Source of the DNA: Roseobacter insulae
GTDB lineage: Bacteria; Pseudomonadota; Alphaproteobacteria; Rhodobacterales; Rhodobacteraceae
Assembly (NCBI RefSeq): GCF_019375555.1
Contig: NZ_JAHXDN010000010.1
Span: forward strand, 1-64,000
Reading direction: 5' to 3'
DNA length: 64,000 nt
Shown here: piece after piece, positions 52,508-59,939 of the stretch
Position numbering within the stretch: the first letter of the stretch is position 1
How the letters are laid out: each line of letters opens with the position of its first letter
Program-made: the position numbers and the translations under genes
Notes under the pieces: model-generated
Databases searched by the model: none
Seen by the model: only the letters and a program-made list of their open reading frames with translations
What the model was told of the DNA's origin: nothing

Positions 52508-53645
52508 CCACCGGCCGCTTGATCGCGTCGATCGCGCGCAGGGCGCTGTCGAATTGCGGCGGCATGTAGGTTTCACCCAGGATGGGATCAACCGCGGCCG
52601 AGTTGCCCAGAACGTCGCCGATGTCCTCGCGCATCGCGCCGCCGGCGCGGGCCCAGACGCCGAACGTGCGGCGCAGATCCCTGAATTGAAGCGTGGCCAC
52701 CGTTGGCACCGCCTTCGCGGCGTGGGCGCGGATCTCGCGCCAGCGGGCGTTGAACAGGCGCACATTGTAGGGACGCTTGCTGATGTGATCGACCAGCAGG
52801 GTGACCTGGCCGCTGGTGGCGGCATCGAGCAGCTGCTGCACGCGACCGGCCGCCAGCTGGTGCACCGCTGCGATCCCGTGGTTGCCCCGCTTGGAGCGCA
52901 CGAATTCCCAGATCAGGCGGCCGTTAGTGCCGGGCACCTGAACCCATTTGAAAGCGTCAAGCCGCGCTTCGCGAATGTCTGTCTGGCGGGCACCGTTCAG
53001 GGCGGACAGGGCAATAGCGCAGGCCATCGCCGGCATGCCGAGTTTATCGGCCGATTTCAGCAGCTGGTCATATTCAGGCCAGGTTGCAAACCGCGTTCCG
53101 GGGGCGGCGGATTTCAGGCCCAGCCGGGCGCAGGGGTTGCTTTGCTCCGGACGCCAGCCCTTGGTTTCGGCGAAGGACATCAGCCGCGACATCATCAGCA
53201 TGATGGATTTGGAATAGCTGTCCCCGTGTTTCCCGCGCAGCGTGTCATACCAGGCGTCCATGACCGGCTTGGTGAATTCAATCACCAGCGCATCCGCCCA
53301 TTTGGCTTCGATCACGTTCAGGTTCGTGTTGTAGCTTTTCCGCGTGGCGGGTTTGCGATCCTTGAAGTGCCGTGAGCCGCGATAGATGTGGATCAGGGCG
53401 CTGATGGTGCGCTGGCCTGCCCCTCTGGCCGCGCCTGTCCCGTTTAGGGCGCGCTGCAGCTGCAGGTTCAGGCGTTCGGCTTCGCGTTTGGACCAGGTGG
53501 GGCGGTTGGCGTCCAGATCGACGGTTTCAAAGCCCAGCCGCTGCGCATCGGCGGTGGCTTCCCACCAGACGCGCACCGAGCCATCGGCGCGCCGGCGCTG
53601 GCGCAGGTTGGTGACTTTTTCGGTGATGGGTTTCCAGCTGCTCAT
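52500..53645 (-). CDS. int: tyrosine recombinase (phage integrase)
   Basis: A 381-residue integrase from the ATG at 53645 (MSSWKPITEKVTNLRQRR), chosen for the GAGGGAGG upstream. The catalytic set is visible: Arg about 219 (NGARQTDIREARL), Arg about 325 (RDLRRTFG, with Arg in place of the first His of the HxxR box), and nucleophile Tyr about 360 (ILGETYMPP). An N-terminal arm-binding and core-binding domain precede it. It excises and integrates the island at the adjacent tRNA-Thr. Its start overlaps the AlpA-like gene stop by four bases. Confidence 0.93.
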   Translation of the reverse strand: MSSWKPITEKVTNLRQRRRADGSVRVWWEATADAQRLGFETVDLDANRPTWSKREAERLNLQLQRALNGTGAARGAGQRTISALIHIYRGSRHFKDRKPATRKSYNTNLNVIEAKWADALVIEFTKPVMDAWYDTLRGKHGDSYSKSIMLMMSRLMSFAETKGWRPEQSNPCARLGLKSAAPGTRFATWPEYDQLLKSADKLGMPAMACAIALSALNGARQTDIREARLDAFKWVQVPGTNGRLIWEFVRSKRGNHGIAAVHQLAAGRVQQLLDAATSGQVTLLVDHISKRPYNVRLFNARWREIRAHAAKAVPTVATLQFRDLRRTFGVWARAGGAMREDIGDVLGNSAAVDPILGETYMPPQFDSALRAIDAIKRPVDD

Positions 53646-53899
53646 GCGGTCATGGCCTCCCTCAAGAGTACGATGTGGGTTCTGGGTGCTTTCTGGTCTG
53701 GCTGGTCGCTGGCTGTGCGGCCCTGCAACGTCACCCATGCCGCCACTTCCTCCCGACGCCAGCGCAGCGGGCGCTGGCAGGTGGGCAACGGCAGGGGGAA
53801 ATCATGCTCCTGTTCCAGCCTTGCGCGGATCCGCAGGAAGGCCGTGCCGCTGTTCAGGCCGATGATCTGCGCAACGTCTTCCTTGTCTACAAAGGCCAT
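53642..53899 (-). CDS. AlpA-like excisionase / DNA-binding protein
   Basis: An 85-residue protein from the ATG at 53899 (MAFVDKEDVAQIIGLNSGTA). A winged-helix AlpA/MerR-like pattern is visible: VDKEDVAQIIGL, FLRIRARLEQEHDFPLPLP, and RPLRWRREEVAAWV, the last being the usual motif of such excisionase-like proteins. Position directly upstream of and overlapping the integrase (ATGA) supports a role as recombination directionality factor or integrase activator. Confidence 0.75.
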   Translation of the reverse strand: MAFVDKEDVAQIIGLNSGTAFLRIRARLEQEHDFPLPLPTCQRPLRWRREEVAAWVTLQGRTASDQPDQKAPRTHIVLLREAMTA

Positions 53900-54159
53900 A
53901 AGCCGTCCCCCAACGGATTGGCCGCGAAGGCAAACCGGGGTTCGCCTTCTGCCGTGGGGCGGGTTTCCCACGCCTCAATCAGAAGGCCGCGCGGTTTGCT
54001 GCCGCGCACCGTCATGCGGTGCCAGCCCACCCGCTCCAGATCGATTTCCGCCAGCTGCGCCTGGAACCACAGGTGCGGGGCTTTCAGGTGCTCCGGCTCG
54101 AACGTCTGGGCGACATAGAACGGTTCGGCGCAGGGTGCGGTGACGGGCGAGACGTTCAT
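53887..54159 (-). CDS. island hypothetical protein
   Basis: A 90-residue protein (MNVSPVTAPCAEPFYVAQTF) with a Trp-rich centre (APHLWFQAQLAEIDLERVGW) and no recognised domain. It overlaps its neighbours on both sides (4 bases upstream, 13 downstream), so it belongs to the integrase operon. Confidence 0.65.
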   Translation of the reverse strand: MNVSPVTAPCAEPFYVAQTFEPEHLKAPHLWFQAQLAEIDLERVGWHRMTVRGSKPRGLLIEAWETRPTAEGEPRFAFAANPLGDGLWPL

Positions 54160-54341
54160 AGATCGGCCTCATCCTGCATGCGGGTCCAATTGCGCATTGC
54201 GGTTTCGAAGTCACTGTGCGTTTCCGCCGGCGTGTCCTGGTCGCGGCCGCGCTGGCGCAGTTCACGGCTGAGGGTCCATCCAGCAGCCAGCGCAATGAGC
54301 GCACCTACGAGCCAGGCAATGATGATGGGCGTGGTGGTCAT
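54156..54341 (-). CDS. small single-span membrane protein
   Basis: A 61-residue protein: one TM helix (IIIAWLVGALIALAAGWTL) and then a charged cytoplasmic tail (SRELRQRGRDQDTPAETHSD). Overlaps with both neighbours (ATGA-type) show tight co-translation. It could be a spanin- or superinfection-type membrane peptide; nothing proves either. Confidence 0.65.
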   Translation of the reverse strand: MTTTPIIIAWLVGALIALAAGWTLSRELRQRGRDQDTPAETHSDFETAMRNWTRMQDEADL

Positions 54342-54667
54342 GTCTCTGCCCTTTCCAACAGCTCTTGCTGGGTTTCAAGGCGGCCCAGCAGTGCCGCAGT
54401 CAAATCCCTGGTGGACGCGCGGTTGGCCAGGTGCAGGGCGGCACGCTGGCCTGCTGTCAAGGCGGCTTCGACCGTCTGCGTTGGGGCCTCTCCTTCACCG
54501 GCATCAAGGATCCCGATCGCGGTCAGCCGCTCGATCACCGGCGTTAGCATCTGGCGAAACTCTGCCGTGCTTGTGCGGTTCGATGCTGCGGATTTCTCCA
54601 TCAGCTGCAGCGCTTCCAGGATGCGATCAACGCGGGCTATGTTCGAACTGTTTTGAAATCCGCTCAT
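54338..54667 (-). CDS. island hypothetical protein, coiled coil
   Basis: A 109-residue, mostly helical protein from the ATG at 54667 (MSGFQNSSNIARVDRILEAL). Heptad-like patterns cover much of its length (QLMEKSAASN, EFRQMLTPVIERLTAIG, ALLGRLETQQELLERAET). No recognised family. Part of the leftward operon, overlapping the small membrane protein gene by four bases. Confidence 0.65.
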   Translation of the reverse strand: MSGFQNSSNIARVDRILEALQLMEKSAASNRTSTAEFRQMLTPVIERLTAIGILDAGEGEAPTQTVEAALTAGQRAALHLANRASTRDLTAALLGRLETQQELLERAET

Positions 54668-54678
54668 TGTTTTGCCTC

Positions 54679-54945
54679 TCAATTCGATTTCATTAATTCA
54701 ACGGGCATGATGCTCATCGACAGGCTTCCATCGGGCGCCTGGACGAGCTGAATGACGTGTGGCGATCTAAGCATTGCCTTGACCGCCTTTCGTGGTGGAA
54801 CCCATGCGGTGAGTGAGCTTTCGTTCGGCAGGTCGATCACTGGCAGCGGCTTGTTGCCGCCGTGCCCGTTTTCGACGGTTCGAGTTGTGTAAAAACTGTC
54901 GACTGGTTCGACGCGAAAGCCACCCAGATCCTTGATCGTCTTCAT
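54679..54945 (-). CDS. island hypothetical protein
   Basis: An 88-residue protein starting MKTIKDLGGFRVEPVDSFYT, with a small beta-rich pattern (PHVIQLVQAPDGSLSMSIMP). No domain recognised. It is 9 bases downstream of the previous leftward gene and 11 bases before the next one. Confidence 0.6.
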   Translation of the reverse strand: MKTIKDLGGFRVEPVDSFYTTRTVENGHGGNKPLPVIDLPNESSLTAWVPPRKAVKAMLRSPHVIQLVQAPDGSLSMSIMPVELMKSN

Positions 54946-54954
54946 GGCCCGCCC

Positions 54955-55221
54955 CTACGCCTTGCCGCGCTCGTGCGCCGGCGCTGGCTGAACATCGACA
55001 CGCTCAACAGTTGCGCCAGTCATTTGCAGAACAGCTGTTTGAAACGCCGCATTCATCAGCGCCATGAACGCCTCTTTAATCTCCGGGTTTGAGCGCACCA
55101 CTCCCATCCCGATTGAGCCGATCAGAAAAGCGCCTTTCATCGTGTCGGGTTGCGCACAATAGGCGTTCCACATCGTGCCCTCTTCGCGGAATGCAATGCG
55201 CAGTTTCATTTTCTGGTTCAT
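54955..55221 (-). CDS. island hypothetical protein
   Basis: An 88-residue protein (MNQKMKLRIAFREEGTMWNA) with a hydrophobic central stretch (GAFLIGSIGMGVV) and helix-rich second half (EIKEAFMALMNAAFQTAVLQ). No domain recognised. It lies in the leftward operon; a 96-base gap without a gene separates it from the next upstream gene. Confidence 0.6.
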   Translation of the reverse strand: MNQKMKLRIAFREEGTMWNAYCAQPDTMKGAFLIGSIGMGVVRSNPEIKEAFMALMNAAFQTAVLQMTGATVERVDVQPAPAHERGKA

Positions 55222-55317
55222 ATGCTCGGATCCTCTTGCCGGCGCGCTGCCCTGCGCCGGTGGGGTTAGGTTCGGGGGTGGTGAGTGTGTCGGCCGGCAG
55301 CCCCCCGGTTGATCGTG

Positions 55318-55575
55318 TCAGCGCCCCAGCGTGCGCTCCATCGCGGTGGCGCAGCCCTGCAGCATGCGCGCACTTGATTTCATCTGCTGATCGAGTGAGA
55401 CCCGTTCATCCAGACCGGCCAGCCCCGCGGCGTTGCGTTCGATCTGGGCGCCCCAAAGTTCCATGGTCTGGCAGGCAAAACGGAAGCCGCGTTTTTCGTC
55501 GTCGGTCATTGTCCGGATGCGCAGATCATCCTGCGCCGGCGCATCGACAAGCGGAAAGCCGAAATGGTCAGCCAT
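55318..55575 (-). CDS. island hypothetical protein
   Basis: An 85-residue protein starting MADHFGFPLVDAPAQDDLRI, helical in its second half (FACQTMELWGAQIERNAAGL). No domain recognised. It overlaps the upstream gene's stop by 8 bases, so it is co-translated. Confidence 0.6.
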   Translation of the reverse strand: MADHFGFPLVDAPAQDDLRIRTMTDDEKRGFRFACQTMELWGAQIERNAAGLAGLDERVSLDQQMKSSARMLQGCATAMERTLGR

Positions 55576-55828
55576 TGGCCGGGCCCTGGACCAGAATTCG
55601 CAGGTGGTCGTTGGGGCCGGTCAGCCCCATGCGTGCCATGGCGGCGCGGCGCTGCTGCAGTTCGCGGCAGACCTGCGCGTAGGTCAGCACCATCAGGCAA
55701 CCGCCCGCGGTGTCCATCTGGTCGTGGATCTGCGCATCGAGGCCGACCTGCACCATATGCGCCAGGGCGGCATCGGAAATCTGGCCCGCCGTCGAATTCG
55801 GTAATGTCAGGGGGTTATTCGCAAGCAT
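55568..55828 (-). CDS. first gene of the leftward phage operon, unknown
   Basis: An 86-residue protein from the ATG at 55828 (MLANNPLTLPNSTAGQISDA) with GGAG at proper spacing; a TTG at 55840 is the only longer start. Mostly helical (LAHMVQVGLDAQIHDQM, YAQVCRELQQRRAAMARMG). It lies about 30 bases downstream of a TTGACA promoter, which makes it the leading gene of the leftward transcript. Confidence 0.62.
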   Translation of the reverse strand: MLANNPLTLPNSTAGQISDAALAHMVQVGLDAQIHDQMDTAGGCLMVLTYAQVCRELQQRRAAMARMGLTGPNDHLRILVQGPANG

Positions 55829-55856
55829 TGCGTACTCCAAAGCTGTTCTCGCCTCA

Positions 55857-55886
55857 GAGTTAGTAGTGGCTACCCTACACTGTCAA
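55857..55886 (-). promoter_or_regulatory. predicted leftward phage promoter (PL-like)
   Basis: On the minus strand TTGACA (55886-55881) is followed after 18 bases by TAACTC (55862-55857). The -35 is consensus and the -10 weak. The 12-mer AATTATTAGCTT at 55891-55902, just upstream, recurs in the repressor/cro gap and is a candidate operator. Confidence 0.55.
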
Positions 55887-55900
55887 CTAAAATTATTAGC

Positions 55901-56173
55901 TTAAGTATCTTTTTTACTTTGGATTGATCGCAGTTTCCTAATTTTTCGATCAGCAATTCGATCCGAAACAGGATCAGGAACCAAAACACAAAGGGCCAGC
56001 TGTACGCCAACTGCCAGAAGTGCAGCGCCTTCTGGGCCAGAAACGTCTACAAGCCATGACCATATTGGATAAAAGGGGATGATCGGCCCAAGGATACAGC
56101 CGGCCAGCAGTCTCTGATACCACATCTTTGCAATGGAATCGTGGATTTTGCGTTCGCTTGGAGAGAGGTTCAC
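55901..56173 (-). CDS. small two-span membrane protein
   Basis: A 90-residue protein (MNLSPSERKIHDSIAKMWYQ) with two hydrophobic helices (LLAGCILGPIIPFYPIWSWL and GAALLAVGVQLALCVLV) and a basic C-terminus (DRIADRKIRKLRSIQSKK). It is 2 bases downstream of the repressor gene and so is expressed in the lysogen, which suggests a superinfection-exclusion or lysogenic-conversion role. That role is inferred from position. Confidence 0.7.
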   Translation of the reverse strand: MNLSPSERKIHDSIAKMWYQRLLAGCILGPIIPFYPIWSWLVDVSGPEGAALLAVGVQLALCVLVPDPVSDRIADRKIRKLRSIQSKKDT

Positions 56174-56175
56174 AA

Positions 56176-56793
56176 CTAACCGCCGCGCCAGCTGGCGATC
56201 ACTTTACCCTTTATTACAACGTTTTGGCCGTCGACTACCGTCACTCGCTGCTCCCGTACAGATGCACTTGCAGAAACCAAAACTGGCGGCTCATATCGCC
56301 TAAGCAGTGTCGTTGCACTACCAGTCTGCCAGTCATATTTCTGCGCAATCACTATGTCGCCTGCCCTGCATCGCTCACTTTGATGGGTATCGACTAGAAT
56401 ATAATCCCCGGAAAGATACCCCCCCAAGGACATGACTTCAGTACTCACTGTCCAGACATCTATTCCTGCCTTGCCACCACCGAAAGCTCGCGCTTTTTGA
56501 TCTACATCCTCGCGGGCGCCAGGCTTACCTGTCCACGGCCGGGCGTCTCCGTCGGAAAACCCACGAACCGGGGGCCTTTCGGCCTCCGCCCCTAAAACAC
56601 CGGCCTTTTTGAGCACTTCGTCCAATGGGACCTGCAAAACCTTAGCAAAGGCTTTGGCCCACTCGAGGCTCATTTTCTGCTGACCAGTATAAATGTGAGA
56701 AACGACAGAACGGGTCCGGCCCATTTCGTTAGCAATATCTTCGGCGGTAACGCCGACCTTTTTTTGCTGCTGTTTAAACCACTTATCGTCCAT
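56176..56793 (-). CDS. CI-like phage repressor with S24-like domain
   Basis: A 205-residue repressor from the ATG at 56793 (MDDKWFKQQQKKVGVTAEDI); a GTG at 56811 is also possible. The N-terminal XRE helix-turn-helix reads AEDIANEMGRTRSVVSHIYTG. The C-terminal domain aligns with S24/LexA-like folds (GYLSGDYILVD, RAGDIVIAQ, VVIKGKVIASWR), but the catalytic Ser-Met step and the general-base Lys are not visible (VMSLGGYLSGD; TLLRRYE). It may therefore not self-cleave after RecA activation. It is divergent from the Cro-like gene, with the lysogeny switch in the gap. Confidence 0.85.
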   Translation of the reverse strand: MDDKWFKQQQKKVGVTAEDIANEMGRTRSVVSHIYTGQQKMSLEWAKAFAKVLQVPLDEVLKKAGVLGAEAERPPVRGFSDGDARPWTGKPGAREDVDQKARAFGGGKAGIDVWTVSTEVMSLGGYLSGDYILVDTHQSERCRAGDIVIAQKYDWQTGSATTLLRRYEPPVLVSASASVREQRVTVVDGQNVVIKGKVIASWRGG

Positions 56794-56889
56794 TCTTCCG
56801 TAGGTAGGCACCGCAGACTAACATTGCACGTTAGTTTTTTCGAAAAAAGTAGTTGCCAATTATTAGCTTTGGCATCTACATCTTGCGTC
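56794..56889. promoter_or_regulatory. lysogeny switch region with PR-like promoter and operators
   Basis: Rightward promoter: TTGCCA at 56853-56858, an 18-base spacer, TACATC at 56877-56882. Transcription would start almost exactly at the Cro-like ATG (56890), which has no Shine-Dalgarno, so that mRNA would be leaderless. Candidate operators: AATTATTAGCTT at 56858-56869 (a second copy lies at 55891-55902) and the interrupted palindrome CTAAC-N7-GTTAG at 56818-56834, close to the repressor start. Confidence 0.6.
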
Positions 56890-57204
56890 ATGAGTAGCCA
56901 CCTTACACCACTGGAAGTATGCGAACGCCTTGTTGCGCCGCTGAAAGAGCTGGGCAAAATCGCCGGCCAGAACGAAAAGGCCGCCTATGCCTGGCGAAAC
57001 GGTTCGCAGTGGCGCGATCCAGGCGATCTGCCGCCACGCGCAAACCGCAAAATGCTGAAATTCTGCCGCCGGCATGACATCCCGCTGACTGCCGAACACC
57101 TGATCTGGGGTGCCTCGATCGAGGAAGTGCATGCCCTGCTGGATCAGATGCGCGCGCAGGGTCTGGCCAAGCTGCCCGGCCTGAACAAACTGGCGGCGGA
57201 GTGA
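56890..57204 (+). CDS. Cro-like regulator
   Basis: A 104-residue protein (MSSHLTPLEVCERLVAPLKE). The N-terminal part looks like a short helix-turn-helix of the Cro/YdaS type (ELGKIAGQNEKAAYAWRNGS; PPRANRKMLKFCRRHDI), followed by a helical tail. Position, divergent from the CI-like repressor and first in the rightward early operon, supports the call more than sequence does. No ribosome binding site precedes the ATG; see the leaderless promoter. Confidence 0.7.
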   Translation: MSSHLTPLEVCERLVAPLKELGKIAGQNEKAAYAWRNGSQWRDPGDLPPRANRKMLKFCRRHDIPLTAEHLIWGASIEEVHALLDQMRAQGLAKLPGLNKLAAE

Positions 57205-57287
57205 TCTGCCATGGCCCCGTCATACTCCCAGCCCGCAGACTTCCCGGAAGTGACCAGCCTCGGACCCACTGACCGCGCGGGCCACCT

Positions 57288-57317
57288 GGCTGCAGGATCT
57301 GTCCCGATCCTGCGGCC
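57288..57317 (+). terminator. strong hairpin between cro-like gene and early operon
   Basis: GGCTGCAGGATC (57288-57299) pairs with GATCCTGCGGCC (57306-57317) over 12 positions with one T-G pair and a 6 nt loop; TCCTTTATTCCC follows. This is the best intrinsic-terminator-like structure in the island, placed where a phage would use antitermination or attenuation to gate early genes. Confidence 0.65.
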
Positions 57318-57340
57318 TCCTTTATTCCCGGAGCCCTGCC

Positions 57341-57643
57341 ATGCCCTATGATCCCAAACTGGCCGTGCGCTTTGCCGCCTTCGGGGTATCCGGGCAGGCC
57401 ATCGCCAACACCCTGACCCAGGCCGATGTAGACGATCTGCTGGGCCGCACCGAAGAGGCGCTGAACAGCGATGATCCGCTGTTTCGCGCGATCACCCGCT
57501 TTGCCACGCAATACCCGCTGGTCCGCCAGGACCCCGAGCAGCTGGCCGACCTGGGCACGCTGCTGCGCTTCGGCGTGGACGAGGCCAACAACGCCGGCAT
57601 CCCCGAAGACGACTGGGCCCGGAGGAAAGACATCAATGGCTGA
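57341..57643 (+). CDS. early-operon hypothetical protein
   Basis: A 100-residue acidic protein (MPYDPKLAVRFAAFGVSGQA) with helical character (LTQADVDDLLGRTEEALNSD). No recognised domain. It overlaps the next gene by 8 bases and opens the rightward early operon downstream of the hairpin at 57288-57317. Confidence 0.65.
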   Translation: MPYDPKLAVRFAAFGVSGQAIANTLTQADVDDLLGRTEEALNSDDPLFRAITRFATQYPLVRQDPEQLADLGTLLRFGVDEANNAGIPEDDWARRKDING

Positions 57644-57989
57644 GAAATGGGATCCTGTCACCGCAGCCGATCAGACGCTGATTTTCACGCTCCAGATCTT
57701 CGTGTTCGAGATCCACAAGCGGCCGGAAGACATGAAGATGCACGCCGCCATCCTGCGCGACGTGTTGCCGCATGTAACCCAAGATCATCCGATCATTGAA
57801 CCGATGATCGCGCCGGCGCGGATGTACGTCGAAAACATCGAGGCCGACTGCTGGAGCGGCGGGGAATACTACGACGCTAAGCGCGCGCTGACGGATTTCG
57901 CCCGGTGGCGCGCGGCGCGGTCCTGGGAGGTGTTCCAGGCGCAGCAACCCCAACCTGCAGAGAAGGAAGTTCAAAGTGCCTCAACTTAA
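57636..57989 (+). CDS. early-operon hypothetical protein
   Basis: A 117-residue protein from the ATG at 57636 (MAEKWDPVTAADQTLIFTLQ), with GGAGG upstream inside the preceding gene. It is helical with several aromatic residues (RARMYVENIEADCW-like region near the middle; TDFARWRAARSWEVFQA). No recognised domain. It overlaps both neighbours (8 and 14 bases). Confidence 0.65.
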   Translation: MAEKWDPVTAADQTLIFTLQIFVFEIHKRPEDMKMHAAILRDVLPHVTQDHPIIEPMIAPARMYVENIEADCWSGGEYYDAKRALTDFARWRAARSWEVFQAQQPQPAEKEVQSAST

Positions 57990-58422
57990 AATCCTGCCGT
58001 TCGACGGCTCAAAGCCCGCCGGATCCGGCATCTCGATTTCCCAAGGCGAAGTGACCGCCGGACAATTCGTGAAGATCAGCATTGTTGCCGACGCACAGCT
58101 GGAGCGTTTTGGCCGCACTCTTGATCCGGACAAAGACACGTTTGTGCTGACCCTTTGCGACGACAAAGGCAAGAGCCACCTGCTGGGCATCAAACTGGGC
58201 ACAGTGGATGATGCCGATGGGCTGCCTATCAAGATCCACGCACGCGGGAGCGCTGTTACCCAAATGGCCCCTTGGTGCCACCTGGCGCCTGGCAAGCGTC
58301 CGGCCAAGCAAATGCCGTTGGCTCACGCGCCCCGCATTGGTGAGGTTGTTCTCAAACTGCCCGAGTGGGCGCGGCCGCCTATCGCCAAAATCGGCTCGGG
58401 CAAATCCATCATGGACATGTAA
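57976..58422 (+). CDS. early-operon hypothetical protein, beta-rich
   Basis: A 148-residue protein starting at a GTG (57976) with a good GAAGGAAG ribosome binding site (MPQLKILPFDGSKPAGSGIS). The predicted content is beta-rich (GQFVKISIVADAQLERFG, KDTFVLTLCDDKGKSHLLGI, LPIKIHARGSAVTQMAPWC). It could be a single-stranded-DNA or nucleotide-binding protein by position, but no motif proves it. Confidence 0.62.
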   Translation: MPQLKILPFDGSKPAGSGISISQGEVTAGQFVKISIVADAQLERFGRTLDPDKDTFVLTLCDDKGKSHLLGIKLGTVDDADGLPIKIHARGSAVTQMAPWCHLAPGKRPAKQMPLAHAPRIGEVVLKLPEWARPPIAKIGSGKSIMDM

Positions 58423-58442
58423 TCCAAAAAGGAAGTTTCCTA

Positions 58443-58766
58443 ATGGCCAAATTCCGCAAAAAGCCCGTGGTGATCGACGCCGCCTATTACGATGGCAATC
58501 TGGTCGGCGATGTGATCGCCAACGGCAAGGTGATCAAGGGCAGTTGCCCCGGCTGGTTCCCCGGCCTCGTTCGCGAAGTAAGTGCCGAGCCTGCCAGCGG
58601 CGAGCTGCGCGAAAACGAGGTGTGTCGCTGTGGATCGTTTCTTTACATCGGCACGCTGGAAGGCATCCATTGCGCCAACCCCGGCGACTGGATCATCCGC
58701 GGCGTTGCGGGTGAGATCTACCCCTGCAAGCCCGAGATCTTCGCGGCAACCTACGACGCCGCGTGA
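58443..58766 (+). CDS. phage protein with PGDW-type domain
   Basis: A 107-residue protein from the ATG at 58443 (MAKFRKKPVVIDAAYYDGNL) with AAGGAAG upstream. The pattern KFRKKPVVIDA at the start and GIHCANPGDWIIRGVAGEIYPCKPEIFAATY at the end (split: ANPGDWIIRGVAGEIYPCKP; EIFAATYDA) is a common small phage domain of unknown function. It precedes the primase-like gene by 3 bases. Confidence 0.75.
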   Translation: MAKFRKKPVVIDAAYYDGNLVGDVIANGKVIKGSCPGWFPGLVREVSAEPASGELRENEVCRCGSFLYIGTLEGIHCANPGDWIIRGVAGEIYPCKPEIFAATYDAA

Positions 58767-58769
58767 GCC

Positions 58770-59939
58770 ATGACCGACCGGGACACATACAGCCTTGAAC
58801 AGATCAAGGATATGCTGCTGGCGCGGATCGATCAGGTGGTTGATCGTTACGCGCCGGCTGCACCCGGTTCGCACACCACCTTTGGCAAATATTACACGTT
58901 GAACCCCGGCCGGCCGGACAGGTCGGTGGGTTCGTTCTGCGTCACCATGAGCGGATCCGGTGCGGGTCGCTGGGCCGATTTTGCCATGTCGCCGCTTCCA
59001 GGTTCCAGATCCAGCGCGGATTTTGCCACTGGCGACATTCTGGACCTGATCGCGTTGAGCTGCGGGTGCGACATGCGCGGGGCTTTGACCGAGGCGCGCG
59101 CCTTTCTGGGGTTGCGCACGCTCAGCCCAGAGGAACGCCGGCGCCAGGAGCAGCGCGCGGCCGAATTGAAGCGCCAGCGCCAGGACGCGGACCAGGCGGA
59201 TCGCGAAAAGCGTTCCAAACGCGAAAAACAAGGTTTGGCAATTTATCTGTCCGGGCAACAGCAGCTGCGCGACACCCCTGTGCATCACTATTTGCGCGAC
59301 ACGCGCGGCATCAATCTTGCCGATCTGCCACGCCAGCCGGGTGTCATCCGCTACGTGCCGGAGTGCTATTACCAACACACAGACGACAAGACGGGCGAGT
59401 ATGAGGATGGCAAATATGCCGCCATGGTCGCCCTGTTTACCGACAAGGCAGGCAAGCCCGCCGGGATCCACCGGACCTATCTGCAGCGCAATTCAGATGG
59501 ATCGTGGGACAAGGCGCCGATCATGCAGCCGAAAAAGGTGCTGGGCTGGCGGCCGGGCAGCTGGATCCAGATATGGAAGGGCCTGGGGCCGCGCGGCGGC
59601 AAGCCGTGTAGCCTGAAAGACGCAGCACCCGGCCAGCACGTCCTGATCACCGAGGGCATCGAGGACGCGCTCAGTGCGGCCTTCCTGAAACCGGATGCGC
59701 GTGTATTGGCAGCCTATTCGCTGAGCAATCTTGGATCGATTGACCTGCCCGCCTGCGTCACGGCCGTGACGATCGTGGCAGATCTGGACGACAACGACAC
59801 CGCCCGCGACGCGCTGAGGCGCGCCGTTAAGAAACACCAGGACGCCGGCCGCGCCGTGCGTCTTTTCCAAAACCAATGGGGCGGCAAGGATCTGAACGAT
59901 GCCCTGCGCGCCGCGCAAACTGACAAGGGGGCAGCGTGA
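58770..59939 (+). CDS. Toprim-domain primase-like replication protein
   Basis: A 389-residue protein. The N-terminal half contains a zinc-less primase-type region (GSHTTFGKYYTLNPGRPD, GAGRWADFAM, GDILDLIALSCGCDMRGAL), then a basic coiled coil (about 112-150), and a Toprim domain with the catalytic Glu in ITEGIEDALSAAF near 295 and the acidic DxD in VADLDDND near 337. It resembles the DUF7146/Toprim proteins of alphaproteobacterial phages that prime replication. It is followed by the P-loop replication protein three genes on, so these form the replication module. Confidence 0.87.
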   Translation: MTDRDTYSLEQIKDMLLARIDQVVDRYAPAAPGSHTTFGKYYTLNPGRPDRSVGSFCVTMSGSGAGRWADFAMSPLPGSRSSADFATGDILDLIALSCGCDMRGALTEARAFLGLRTLSPEERRRQEQRAAELKRQRQDADQADREKRSKREKQGLAIYLSGQQQLRDTPVHHYLRDTRGINLADLPRQPGVIRYVPECYYQHTDDKTGEYEDGKYAAMVALFTDKAGKPAGIHRTYLQRNSDGSWDKAPIMQPKKVLGWRPGSWIQIWKGLGPRGGKPCSLKDAAPGQHVLITEGIEDALSAAFLKPDARVLAAYSLSNLGSIDLPACVTAVTIVADLDDNDTARDALRRAVKKHQDAGRAVRLFQNQWGGKDLNDALRAAQTDKGAA

